40,055 nt of DNA, from assembly GCF_003710805.1 (NCBI RefSeq), contig NZ_RHHB01000029.1, positions 1-40,055 of the forward strand, in the 5' to 3' direction. Source of the DNA: Agromyces tardus. Lineage in GTDB: Bacteria > Actinomycetota > Actinomycetes > Actinomycetales > Microbacteriaceae. Position 1 is the first letter of the stretch; each line of letters begins with the position of its first letter. The notes below the pieces were generated by a model that was given only the letters and a program-made list of their open reading frames with translations, made no database searches and had not been told where the DNA came from. The position numbers were made by a program, and so were the translations under genes. Positions 32,621 through 40,054 of the stretch are shown here, one piece after another.

Positions 32621-33472
32621 TCATCCCTTCACTGCGCCGCCGAGCAGGCCCGACACGAACTGCTTCTGGAACACGAGGAAGAGCAGCATGAGCGGGAGCG
32701 TCGCGAGCAGCGACCCGAGCATGAGGCCCGAGTAGTCGACCCGCGACATCCCGATCATCGTGTTGAGCGCGACGGGCACCGTGTACTTGTCCTCGGTGTT
32801 GAGCATGAGCAGCGGCCAGATGAACGCGTTCCACTGGCTGATGAACGTGTAGATCACGAGCGCGGCGATCTGCGGCCGGGCCACCGGCAGCACGATGCGG
32901 TAGAAGGTGCGGAACTCGTTCGCCCCGTCGATGCGCGCCGCCTCGATGAGCGACACCGGGAAGTCGAGGAACCCCTGCCGCATGAGGAAGATGCCGAACG
33001 CGTTCGCGAGGAACGGCAGCACCACGGCCTGGTAGGTGTCGATCCATCCGGCGCTCGCCATCATCTGGAAGAGCGGAACGAGCAGCACCTGCATCGGGAT
33101 CATCATCGTCACGAGCACGAGGCCCAGCAGCAGCCCGCGCCCGCGGAACCGGTACGTTGCGAGCCCGTACCCGCACATGATGCTCACGATCGACGAGAAC
33201 ACGGTGTAGATCACGGCGATCACGAGGCTGTTCAGCATCACCCCGCTGAAGTCCACCGACTCCTGCAGGCGGGCGAGGTTGACCCAGAGCTCGCCGCCGG
33301 GCAGCACCGGCAGGGGCGTTCCGAAGAGATCGGATGTCGCGTGCGTCGACGCGATGGCCATCCACGCGAACGGCACCACCGCGAGCACGCTCGCGATCAC
33401 GAGCACGACGTAGACGGGGGCGCGAAGGATGCCGCGGCGCATGCCCGCGGCGACGGAGGCGGTCGTGCTCAC
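32621..33472 (-). CDS. Carbohydrate ABC transporter permease (MalG type)
   Basis: This 283-aa inner-membrane protein has six predicted helices. The EAA loop of binding-protein-dependent permeases (EAARIDGANEFRTFYRIVLPVARP, about residues 187-210) contacts the ATPase. It pairs with the permease encoded just upstream, whose TGA overlaps its GTG start. No ATP-binding protein is encoded in the window, as is usual for actinobacterial CUT1 importers that share one MsiK-like ATPase. The gene ends 12 bp from repeat array A8. Confidence 0.95.
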   Translation of the reverse strand: MSTTASVAAGMRRGILRAPVYVVLVIASVLAVVPFAWMAIASTHATSDLFGTPLPVLPGGELWVNLARLQESVDFSGVMLNSLVIAVIYTVFSSIVSIMCGYGLATYRFRGRGLLLGLVLVTMMIPMQVLLVPLFQMMASAGWIDTYQAVVLPFLANAFGIFLMRQGFLDFPVSLIEAARIDGANEFRTFYRIVLPVARPQIAALVIYTFISQWNAFIWPLLMLNTEDKYTVPVALNTMIGMSRVDYSGLMLGSLLATLPLMLLFLVFQKQFVSGLLGGAVKG

Positions 33473-34392
33473 GGCTTCTCCCTCATGAGTCGGAACTGGA
33501 TGACTGCGATGATCGCGGTGAGCACCACGAGCAGCCACGCGATGGCCGACGCGTAGCCGAAGTCGAACTGCCGGAAGCCCACCTTGTAGAGGTAGAGCAC
33601 CGGCGTGAGCGTCGCGTCGTTGGGGCCGCCCTCGGTGAGGATCCAGTTCTCGTCGAAGAGCTGCAGCGCGCCGATCGTCGAGGTGACGGTCGTGAAGATG
33701 AGCACCGGACGCAGCTGCGGGATGACGACCCTCGTGAAGACCTGCCACCTGCCGGCGCCGTCGATGCGCGCCGCCTCGTACAACTCGGCCGGGATCGACT
33801 GGAGGCCCGCGAGGATGATGACCATGTTGTAGCCCGTCCAGCGCCAGGTGATCGCGGCGATGAGCGCGACGCGCGCCCACCACTCGTCGTTCAGCCAGTC
33901 GATCGGCGCGACCCCGGCGAGCGCGAGCAGCTGGTTGACCGCGCCCCCGTCGGTCGCCAGCATCACGCGGAACACGACGGCGTACGCGACGAGCGTCGTG
34001 ACCGCCGGGAGGAAGGTGAGCAGCCGGAACCCGGAGCGGAACCGCAGCCACGACTGGTTGAGCAGGTACGCGAGGCCCACGGCGAGCCCGATCATGAGCG
34101 GCACCTGGATGACGAGCAGGATCCCCGCGTTCGCGAGGCTCTTGCCGATGAGCGGGTCCTCGAAGAGCCGCGCGTACTGCTCGAGCCCGACCCAGGTGCT
34201 CACGCCGCCCGAGGTGGCGAAGAAGCTCTGCCAGAGCGATGAGGCGAGCGGGTACGTGAAGAACACCGCGAGCAGGAGTGCGGCCGGCAGCACGAACCAC
34301 GCGCCGGGGCGCTGGAGCCGCTGCCCCAGCGCCCGGCGGCGCGTCGTCGTCGCCCGGCTCCGCTCGCGCACCGCGAGGGACGTGGCGACCAC
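33469..34392 (-). CDS. Carbohydrate ABC transporter permease (MalF type)
   Basis: This 307-aa protein has six helices, an N-terminal basic leader (AVRERSRATTTRRR) and the EAA loop EAARIDGAGRWQVFTRVVIPQLRP. It forms the channel with the MalG-type partner that follows. The GTG at 34392 is chosen because it comes 2 bp after the stop of the binding-protein gene. The operon order binding protein, MalF, MalG is standard. Regulation is expected from the GntR dyad at 35725. Confidence 0.94.
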   Translation of the reverse strand: MVATSLAVRERSRATTTRRRALGQRLQRPGAWFVLPAALLLAVFFTYPLASSLWQSFFATSGGVSTWVGLEQYARLFEDPLIGKSLANAGILLVIQVPLMIGLAVGLAYLLNQSWLRFRSGFRLLTFLPAVTTLVAYAVVFRVMLATDGGAVNQLLALAGVAPIDWLNDEWWARVALIAAITWRWTGYNMVIILAGLQSIPAELYEAARIDGAGRWQVFTRVVIPQLRPVLIFTTVTSTIGALQLFDENWILTEGGPNDATLTPVLYLYKVGFRQFDFGYASAIAWLLVVLTAIIAVIQFRLMREKP

Positions 34393-34394
34393 GG

Positions 34395-35702
34395 CTACTC
34401 GGCGATCTCGCGGCCGGTCGCGGTCGCGATCTGCTCCGCGGCATCCTGCAGCGCGGTCGCCGGGTCGGCGCCGTTGAGCACGGCCGCGACCACGGCGTTC
34501 GCGACGATGTCGCTCGCCTCGGCGTTGTCGGTCGTGAACGTGATCGGCGGGATGTTCGCGGTCTGCTCGGCGAAGAGTTCGTACACGGGCTCGCCGCCGA
34601 AGTACTCCTGCGGCTCCTGGAAGTACGGGTCGGCGAGGGCGGGCAGGTACGACGGGAACAGGCCCTCGTTCGCCATCATCGACACCTGGTTCTCGGTGTC
34701 GGCGAGCGCGTACTCCACGAACGCGGCGGCGAGGTCGGGGTTCTTCGCCTGGGCGGGCACGGCGAGCCCGGAGCCACCCGAGTTCGAGGTGCGAGCACCG
34801 TCGGCGTCGAAGCCCGGCAGCTCGGTGACGCCGTACCTCCCCGACAGTTCGGGTGCGTCGCCGAGCAGGGTGCCGATCCACCAGACCGCCTCGGGCGTGA
34901 CCGCCGAGTCGCCGTCCTTCGCCGAGGTGACCCGGCCGTCCCAGCCCTTGACGTTCTTGAGGAGGCCGCGCTCGTTCATCGTCTGCAGGAGCGTGAGCGC
35001 CTCGACCGCCTCGGGCGAGGTGATCGTGATGTCTCCGGATGCGTCGAAGAGGCCCTGGCCCTGCTGCTGCAGCAGCAACTGGAAGGCGCCGCCGCTCGCG
35101 ACGTCGAGCGAGAGCAGCGTGTGGCCGGTGGCCTGCTTGATGGTCTCGCCGGCGGCCAGCAGGTCGTCCCACGTCTCGATGCTCGCCGGGTCGACCCCCG
35201 CCTCCTCGAAGTAGTCGGTGCGGAAGAAGAGCCCGACCGTGCCCGAGTCCCACGGCGCGACCTTGAGCGCGCCGTCGGCGTCGGACTGCGCCGACCACTT
35301 GAACGGGTCGAAGTCGGCCTCGGCGTCGCCGAGCACCGGCGTGAGGTCGACGAGTCCGGTGGGGAACTCGTTGATGTACCCGGGGGCGCGGTCGGTCTCG
35401 ATCGTCACGACGTCGGGCAGCCCGCTGCCGGCCTGCAGTCCCACCGAGAGCTTGTCGTAGGCGTTGTCGTATCCGACGTCGACGACGTTCACCGTCGTGC
35501 CGGGGTGGTCGGACTCGAACTGCGCGCCGAGGCGGTCGAGCGCGGTGGCCGCGACATCCCACGACCAGACCGTGATCTCGCCCGAGAGCTCGGCATCCGG
35601 GTCGAGCGTGACCGCAGCGGGGGCGCTGCCGCCCATCGCACAGCCCGAGAGCAGGGCGAGTGCGGCGATCGGCACCGCCAGGGGGAGGATGTTGCGTTTC
35701 AT
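34395..35702 (-). CDS. Carbohydrate ABC transporter substrate-binding lipoprotein
   Basis: This 435-aa protein starts with a lipoprotein signal, its lipobox LLSGC putting Cys at 21. The family 1 solute-binding core follows: GEITVWSWDVAATALDRL, FESDHPGTTVNVVDVGYDN, and PSYLPALADPYFQEP near the C-terminus. It binds the imported sugar or oligosaccharide outside the cell. GAAGGAG precedes the ATG. A perfect TGTAT-N5-ATACA dyad lies 22 bp upstream, the same as before the beta-galactosidase operon, so galactoside import is a sensible guess. Confidence 0.94.
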   Translation of the reverse strand: MKRNILPLAVPIAALALLSGCAMGGSAPAAVTLDPDAELSGEITVWSWDVAATALDRLGAQFESDHPGTTVNVVDVGYDNAYDKLSVGLQAGSGLPDVVTIETDRAPGYINEFPTGLVDLTPVLGDAEADFDPFKWSAQSDADGALKVAPWDSGTVGLFFRTDYFEEAGVDPASIETWDDLLAAGETIKQATGHTLLSLDVASGGAFQLLLQQQGQGLFDASGDITITSPEAVEALTLLQTMNERGLLKNVKGWDGRVTSAKDGDSAVTPEAVWWIGTLLGDAPELSGRYGVTELPGFDADGARTSNSGGSGLAVPAQAKNPDLAAAFVEYALADTENQVSMMANEGLFPSYLPALADPYFQEPQEYFGGEPVYELFAEQTANIPPITFTTDNAEASDIVANAVVAAVLNGADPATALQDAAEQIATATGREIAE

Positions 35703-35724
35703 CGTCGTGACTCCTTCGTCGGTT

Positions 35725-35739
35725 TGTATTTTGTATACA
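35725..35739. promoter_or_regulatory. GntR operator before the ABC importer
   Basis: TGTAT-TTTGT-ATACA is a perfect inverted repeat with the same arms and spacing as the site at 31043 and differs by one spacer base. It is 22 bp upstream of the binding-protein ATG and likely overlaps the promoter. Confidence 0.7.
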
Positions 35740-35786
35740 GTGTGAGAACGGATGCCTCGGCTTGGGGTTCGTCCGCCGGACCCGCC

Positions 35787-35944
35787 GGTCGAGTAGGCCT
35801 GCCCCGCCGGTCGAGTAGGCCCGCCAGGGCCGTATCGAGACCCTCCCGGCGAAGGTCTCGATACGCGCTTCGCGCTACTCGACCGGCGAAGGTCTCGATA
35901 CGCGCTTCGCGCTACTCGACCGGCGAGCGGAGCGCTACTCGACC
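35787..35944. repeat. Palindromic repeat array A9 (1 partial and 1 full forward, 2 reverse, 1 partial)
   Basis: The array starts with a truncated forward unit, then a full one with the GGCCC-GCCA-GGGCC centre. Reverse units start at 35854 and 35891 (37 bp apart). A truncated reverse unit ends at 35944 and supplies the TAG stop (35935-35937, minus strand) of the GH63-like gene. Confidence 0.93.
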
Positions 35945-38076
35945 GGCGGCGGCGGCGGGGCGCTCAACCCGACCGCGAGGTCGATGAAGAGCGCCGCCGA
36001 CCAGCCGAAGGCGGTGGTCGCGGTGCGCGCCTTCTCCCCCGTCTCGGGGTTGAAGTACTCGTGCGGCCCACCGCCGTGCAGCACGAGCTGCACCGTGCGC
36101 TCGGCGAGCTCGCGGGCACGACCGGGGTGACCGGATGCCGCGAGCCCCTCCACGATGAGCGCGTTCGTGTTGATCCACACGGGGCCGCGCCACATCCGCT
36201 CGGCCGAGTAGTCGGGATCGCCGACCGCGACCGTCGGCACCGACCAACGCGCACCGAACCGTCGTTCGTCGTCGAGCGCGGCCACCAGCCGGTCGACGAC
36301 GCGCTCGGGAAGCCGCCCGGTGAGCAGCGGCATGAGCCCCACGATGGTGTCGCTCGCGACGGGTGCGCCGGCCGCTCGCGCCCGGAACAGCCCCTCGGCG
36401 TCGTCCCAGAGCTCGAGCAGCAGCGCAAGCGTCCGCTCGGCGCGTTCCACATGCGGTGCCGCGTCGGCGTCGCCGTATCGCTCGGCGAAGCGTGCGAGCT
36501 CGAGGTCCTGCAGTACGAGGTACGCGCCGAGGTCGGGCGACGTCGTCGGCAGCGGTCCGTCGAAGATCGGGCTGTCGTCGAGCCCCGACGAGTACGGGTG
36601 CCCGTACTCGGGCATCCCGTCGCCGTCGAGATCCGAGCCCGCGAACCACCAGTCCTGCGAGCGGCGGATGACGCGCAGCTGCTCCCGCGCCCAGTCGTCG
36701 ACAGGTTCGACCTCGAGCACCTTGCGCAGCGCCCAGGCCGCGAGGGGCGGCTTCGTGAGCGGCACGGGCGCATCGGGATCCGCGATCGCGCTGCCCGCGC
36801 GGCGCAGGTTCTCGCGGTCACCCGCGGGCAGGTCGTCGCTCGTGGCAAGCACGCCGAGCTCATGCACGACGTCGGGCAGCTGCCCGTCGGCGCTCGGGAA
36901 GCGGAAGGCGAGCTCGAGCTGCTCGCGTGCGAGCGCGGGGTCGCCGTGCCGCAGACCGACCGCGATGAAGTACGCGTCCCACTGCCACAGGCCCACGTAG
37001 CCGATCTTCGACGGCACGACCGCGCGCGCGCCGGCGAGCGCCGGCAGCTCGACGATGTTGGCGCCGAGCACCCACCAGCAGAACGCCGTCATCGGCTGCA
37101 GGTCGTCGCGCACGATCGGGCAGCGCGCGAACCAGTCGAGCCAGAGCTCCTCGCTCGTCGCGACATCGTGGGCATGGGTGACGGATGCCGCGTGCCGCAC
37201 GCCGCGGTCGGCCACGATGTCGAGCCGCACGGCGGGGGCATTCGCGCTGAGCACGACGCGCGTCGCCACCCCGTCGGGCGCCGTCCACTCGACGGTCACG
37301 TCGCCGGTCGAGGAGCGACCCTCGCCGGTCGAGTAGCGCAGCGTATCGAGACCCCCCGCCCCGCCGGTCGAGTAGCGCAGCGTATCGAGACCCTCCGCCC
37401 CGCCGGTCGAGTAGCGAAGCGTATCGAGACCCTCCGCCCCGCCGGTCGAGTAGCGAAGCGTATCGAGACCCTCCGCCCCGCCGGTCGAGTAGCGCAGCGT
37501 ATCGAGACCCTCGTCGGCGCTGGTCTCGATACGGCGCTGCGCGCCTACTCGACCGACGGGAGAGGTCTCGATACGGCGCTGCGCGCCTACTCGACCGACG
37601 GTCAGAGCCCCTGGACCGGCGAACGCCAGAGTCACCGCGCCATCGCCGAACTCGATGACATGCGGCAGCACCTCCGTCACGGGCAGCGCCGACCCGTCGG
37701 GCCCGCGCACCACGAGCGACTCGAGCACCACGCAGTCGTCGAGCGAGCGCTCGTACTCCGAGGTGTGCACGCGCAGGCCGTCGCCGTGCCGGAACACGAG
37801 CACGCGCGAGCGCGGCAGCGTGAACGGGGCGCGCACGAGGTCGAGGTGCTCGCCCGCGAGCACGGCGAGCGCCGCGGCATCCGGTGCCTCGCCCGCCGAG
37901 GTGCGAAGCGTATCGAGACCCTCGCCGGTCGAGTAGCGCAGCGTATCGAGGCCTTCGCGCGCCGCTTCAGGGGTCTCGATACGGCGCTGCGCGCCTACTC
38001 GACCGGCGGACGGATGCGCGCCTACTCGACCGGCGGACGGCTGCGCGCCGACTCGACCGGCGGATGCGGCGCTCAT
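35935..38076 (-). CDS. GH63-like glycoside hydrolase with two repeat insertions
   Basis: This 713-aa protein carries an (alpha/alpha)6-barrel hydrolase of the GH63 / MGH1-like group. KIGYVGLWQWDAYFIAVGL holds the likely catalytic Asp, RMWRGPVWINTNALIVEGL is a family hallmark, and PHEYFNPETGE carries the second acidic residue. Relatives trim alpha-glucosyl or mannosyl residues. An N-terminal beta-domain (about 62-160) and the barrel (from about 258) are separated by a ~97-residue insertion from array A10. Residues about 6-61 come from array A11, so translation runs almost directly from the ATG into repeats. The stop lies in array A9. The ATG overlaps the upstream permease stop (ATGA), so the hydrolase is in a transport operon. 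Confidence 0.85.
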   Translation of the reverse strand: MSAASAGRVGAQPSAGRVGAHPSAGRVGAQRRIETPEAAREGLDTLRYSTGEGLDTLRTSAGEAPDAAALAVLAGEHLDLVRAPFTLPRSRVLVFRHGDGLRVHTSEYERSLDDCVVLESLVVRGPDGSALPVTEVLPHVIEFGDGAVTLAFAGPGALTVGRVGAQRRIETSPVGRVGAQRRIETSADEGLDTLRYSTGGAEGLDTLRYSTGGAEGLDTLRYSTGGAEGLDTLRYSTGGAGGLDTLRYSTGEGRSSTGDVTVEWTAPDGVATRVVLSANAPAVRLDIVADRGVRHAASVTHAHDVATSEELWLDWFARCPIVRDDLQPMTAFCWWVLGANIVELPALAGARAVVPSKIGYVGLWQWDAYFIAVGLRHGDPALAREQLELAFRFPSADGQLPDVVHELGVLATSDDLPAGDRENLRRAGSAIADPDAPVPLTKPPLAAWALRKVLEVEPVDDWAREQLRVIRRSQDWWFAGSDLDGDGMPEYGHPYSSGLDDSPIFDGPLPTTSPDLGAYLVLQDLELARFAERYGDADAAPHVERAERTLALLLELWDDAEGLFRARAAGAPVASDTIVGLMPLLTGRLPERVVDRLVAALDDERRFGARWSVPTVAVGDPDYSAERMWRGPVWINTNALIVEGLAASGHPGRARELAERTVQLVLHGGGPHEYFNPETGEKARTATTAFGWSAALFIDLAVGLSAPPPPPVE
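37306..37596. repeat. Intragenic repeat array A10 (5 forward at a 39-bp period, 2 reverse)
   Basis: Five forward units start at 37327, 37366, 37405, 37444 and 37483, each exactly 39 bp apart, and encode a 13-residue repeat with core GLDTLRYSTGG. A truncated unit lies 21 bp before the first. Two reverse units start at 37522 and 37564 (42 bp apart). Forward units have short GC-GAA/GCA-GC hairpins; reverse units have GGCGC/GCGCC stems. All are in frame in the GH63-like gene. Confidence 0.96.
37893..38060. repeat. Intragenic repeat array A11 at the GH63-like N-terminus
   Basis: The array has one degenerate and one full forward unit (ending at 37920 and 37953), one full reverse unit starting at 37972, and two truncated reverse units. 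Reverse-unit ends at 38004, 38031 and 38058 are 27 bp apart. The array encodes residues about 6-61. Confidence 0.92.
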
Positions 38077-39008
38077 CGGCCGCCCAGCCCCGACGCCGCC
38101 ATGCTGTTGAGGATGCGCCGCTGCCCGATGACGAACGCGATGAGCATCGGGATCGTCGCCATCGCCGACGCCGCCATCACGAGGCCGTAGTTGATCGATC
38201 CGAACTGCCCGCGGAAGCTCGAGAGCAGGAGCGGCACGGTGAAGAGGTCGGGCGAGTTCAGCAGCACGAGGGGGAACAGGAAGCTGTTCCACACGTCGAG
38301 CGCCACGATGATGCTCAGCGCGCCGAGGCCCGGCTTGAGGTTCGGCAGGATGATGCTCCAGAACGTGCGCCAGCGTCCGGCGCCGTCGACGAGCGCCGCC
38401 TCCTCGAGCTCCTTCGGCAGCGACAGCACGAACTGCCGCATGAGGAACACCGCGAACGGGTTCACGAGCATCGCGGGCACGATGAGCGCGAGGTGCGAGT
38501 CCACCCACCCGAACCGGCTCATGAGCAGGTAGAACGGGATGAGCGTGACCTGCTTCGGGATCATCTGCGTCGCGAGGAACACGATAAACAGCACCCGGCT
38601 GCCGCGGAAGCGGATGCGCGCGAACGCGTAGCCCGCCATCGACGCCGTGAGCAGGGTGCCCGCCACGGCGAGCACGCAGATGTAGATGCTGTTCGCGTAG
38701 GCCTGCGCGAAGGGCACGGCGTTCCACGCGTCGACGTAGTTGTCGACGGTCCACGGCGCCGGCCAGAAGCTCATCGGGTCCTGCAGCAGCTGCGGCAGCG
38801 TCTTGAACGACGTGATGAGCATCCACACGAACGGGAACACCATCGCGACGCCCGCGATGACGAGCGCGACGTGCAGGGCGACGGATGCCGCCGAGCGCCG
38901 GCTGCGGCCGGATCCGGGCGTCGGCACTGGACGGCGGTGGCCCGGGCGGCCGGCGCGCTCGAGGTCGGGACGCCCCACGAGCGTGGTCTCGATGTCTGCG
39001 GCGGTCAT
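38073..39008 (-). CDS. Carbohydrate ABC transporter permease (MalG type)
   Basis: This 311-aa permease has a long basic leader (about residues 1-38, Arg/Pro-rich) and six helices. Its EAA loop reads EAALVDGAGRWRTFWSIILPNLKP. The ATG at 39008 overlaps the stop of the upstream MalF-type gene (ATGA), and its own stop overlaps the ATG of the GH63-like gene in the same manner. The three genes are therefore translationally coupled. The co-encoded hydrolase suggests that the imported substrate is an alpha-linked oligosaccharide. The binding protein presumably lies beyond the right edge. Confidence 0.95.
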   Translation of the reverse strand: MTAADIETTLVGRPDLERAGRPGHRRPVPTPGSGRSRRSAASVALHVALVIAGVAMVFPFVWMLITSFKTLPQLLQDPMSFWPAPWTVDNYVDAWNAVPFAQAYANSIYICVLAVAGTLLTASMAGYAFARIRFRGSRVLFIVFLATQMIPKQVTLIPFYLLMSRFGWVDSHLALIVPAMLVNPFAVFLMRQFVLSLPKELEEAALVDGAGRWRTFWSIILPNLKPGLGALSIIVALDVWNSFLFPLVLLNSPDLFTVPLLLSSFRGQFGSINYGLVMAASAMATIPMLIAFVIGQRRILNSMAASGLGGR

Positions 39009-40054
39009 GCTGCCCCGTCCTCGTAGTGCACGAACTTCTTCTGCACGCCGAACTGGATCGCCGTGATCACGAGCGTCAGCACGAGCAGGATCACGGAGGC
39101 GGCGCTCGACGGCCCGAACTCGAACCGCCCGAAGCCCAGGTCGTAGATGTGGTACACGATCGTGCGCGTCGCGTTGTCGGGTCCCGCGTCGGCCGTGAGC
39201 ACGAATACGGTGTCGAACGTCTGCAGCGACGAGATGAACGCCACGATCGACGAGAAGAACACGATCGGCGAGAGCAGCGGCATCCGGATGCTGCGGAACA
39301 GCCGCCACGCGCCGGCGCCGTCGATGCGGGCCGCCTCGATCACCGACGGCGAGATGTTCTGCAGGCCGGCGAGGAAGATGATGACGTTGAGGCCGAGCGA
39401 CGACCAGATCGACACGATGCACACCGCGAGGAGCGCGAGCGCGGGATCGCCGAGCCAGTCGGGCGGCGCGACGCCGAACACGGTCGCGATGGTCGTGCTG
39501 AGCACGCCGTCGACGCGGAACATCTGCTGCCAGATCATCGCGACGGCGACGGTGCTCGTCACGACAGGGGCGAAGAAGAGGATGAGGTAGAGCGTGCGGG
39601 TCTTCAGTTTCTCGAGCGCGACCGCGATGAGGACCGCGAGCCCGAGGCCGACGGGCACGGTGATGAGCGCGATGAGCAGGGTGTTCACGATCGAGCGCAG
39701 CAGCAGCTCGTCCTGCAGCTGCGCGGTGAAGTTCTCGAAGCCGACCCAGGTGAGCTCGGTGAGGCCGTCCCACGAGGTGAACGCGAGCACGAGGCTCGCG
39801 ACGAACGGCAGCAGCACGAACACCGCCATGCCGATGAGCTGCGGCGCGACGAACACGTAGCCCCAGCGACGGTCGCGCCGACGCCAGGCCGCCTCGGGAC
39901 GTCGCGAGTCGGGGGCACCCCGGCCGGCCGCCGACCGCGCCGCGCGGTCGCCTCGCGGCATGCGCGAGGCTCCCGACGTTCCGGGCACGGATGCCGCAGG
40001 GCGCGCGGGCGGCGCGACCGGGGTGCCGGTCGCGCCGCCCGTGGTGATGACCAT
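39005..40054 (-). CDS. Carbohydrate ABC transporter permease (MalF type)
   Basis: This 349-aa protein has a 65-residue Pro/Ala/Arg-rich cytoplasmic leader. Six helices follow, with the EAA loop EAARIDGAGAWRLFRSIRMPLLSP. It partners the MalG-type protein encoded next. The ATG at 40054 is at the window edge, so the ribosome site cannot be checked and an upstream start is possible. The long leader resembles that of the fragment at the left edge of the window. Confidence 0.9.
   Translation of the reverse strand: MVITTGGATGTPVAPPARPAASVPGTSGASRMPRGDRAARSAAGRGAPDSRRPEAAWRRRDRRWGYVFVAPQLIGMAVFVLLPFVASLVLAFTSWDGLTELTWVGFENFTAQLQDELLLRSIVNTLLIALITVPVGLGLAVLIAVALEKLKTRTLYLILFFAPVVTSTVAVAMIWQQMFRVDGVLSTTIATVFGVAPPDWLGDPALALLAVCIVSIWSSLGLNVIIFLAGLQNISPSVIEAARIDGAGAWRLFRSIRMPLLSPIVFFSSIVAFISSLQTFDTVFVLTADAGPDNATRTIVYHIYDLGFGRFEFGPSSAASVILLVLTLVITAIQFGVQKKFVHYEDGAA

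Noticed and set aside
37306..37596. CRISPR-like regular spacing in array A10
   Set aside because: The intervals between palindromes are about 12 bp and nearly identical, with no unique spacers. Units are in frame within a gene and no cas genes are present.
11671..38060. Insertion sequence or composite transposon formed by the arrays
   Set aside because: There is no transposase gene, terminal inverted repeat pair or target duplication. The repeats are short palindromes of REP-like character.
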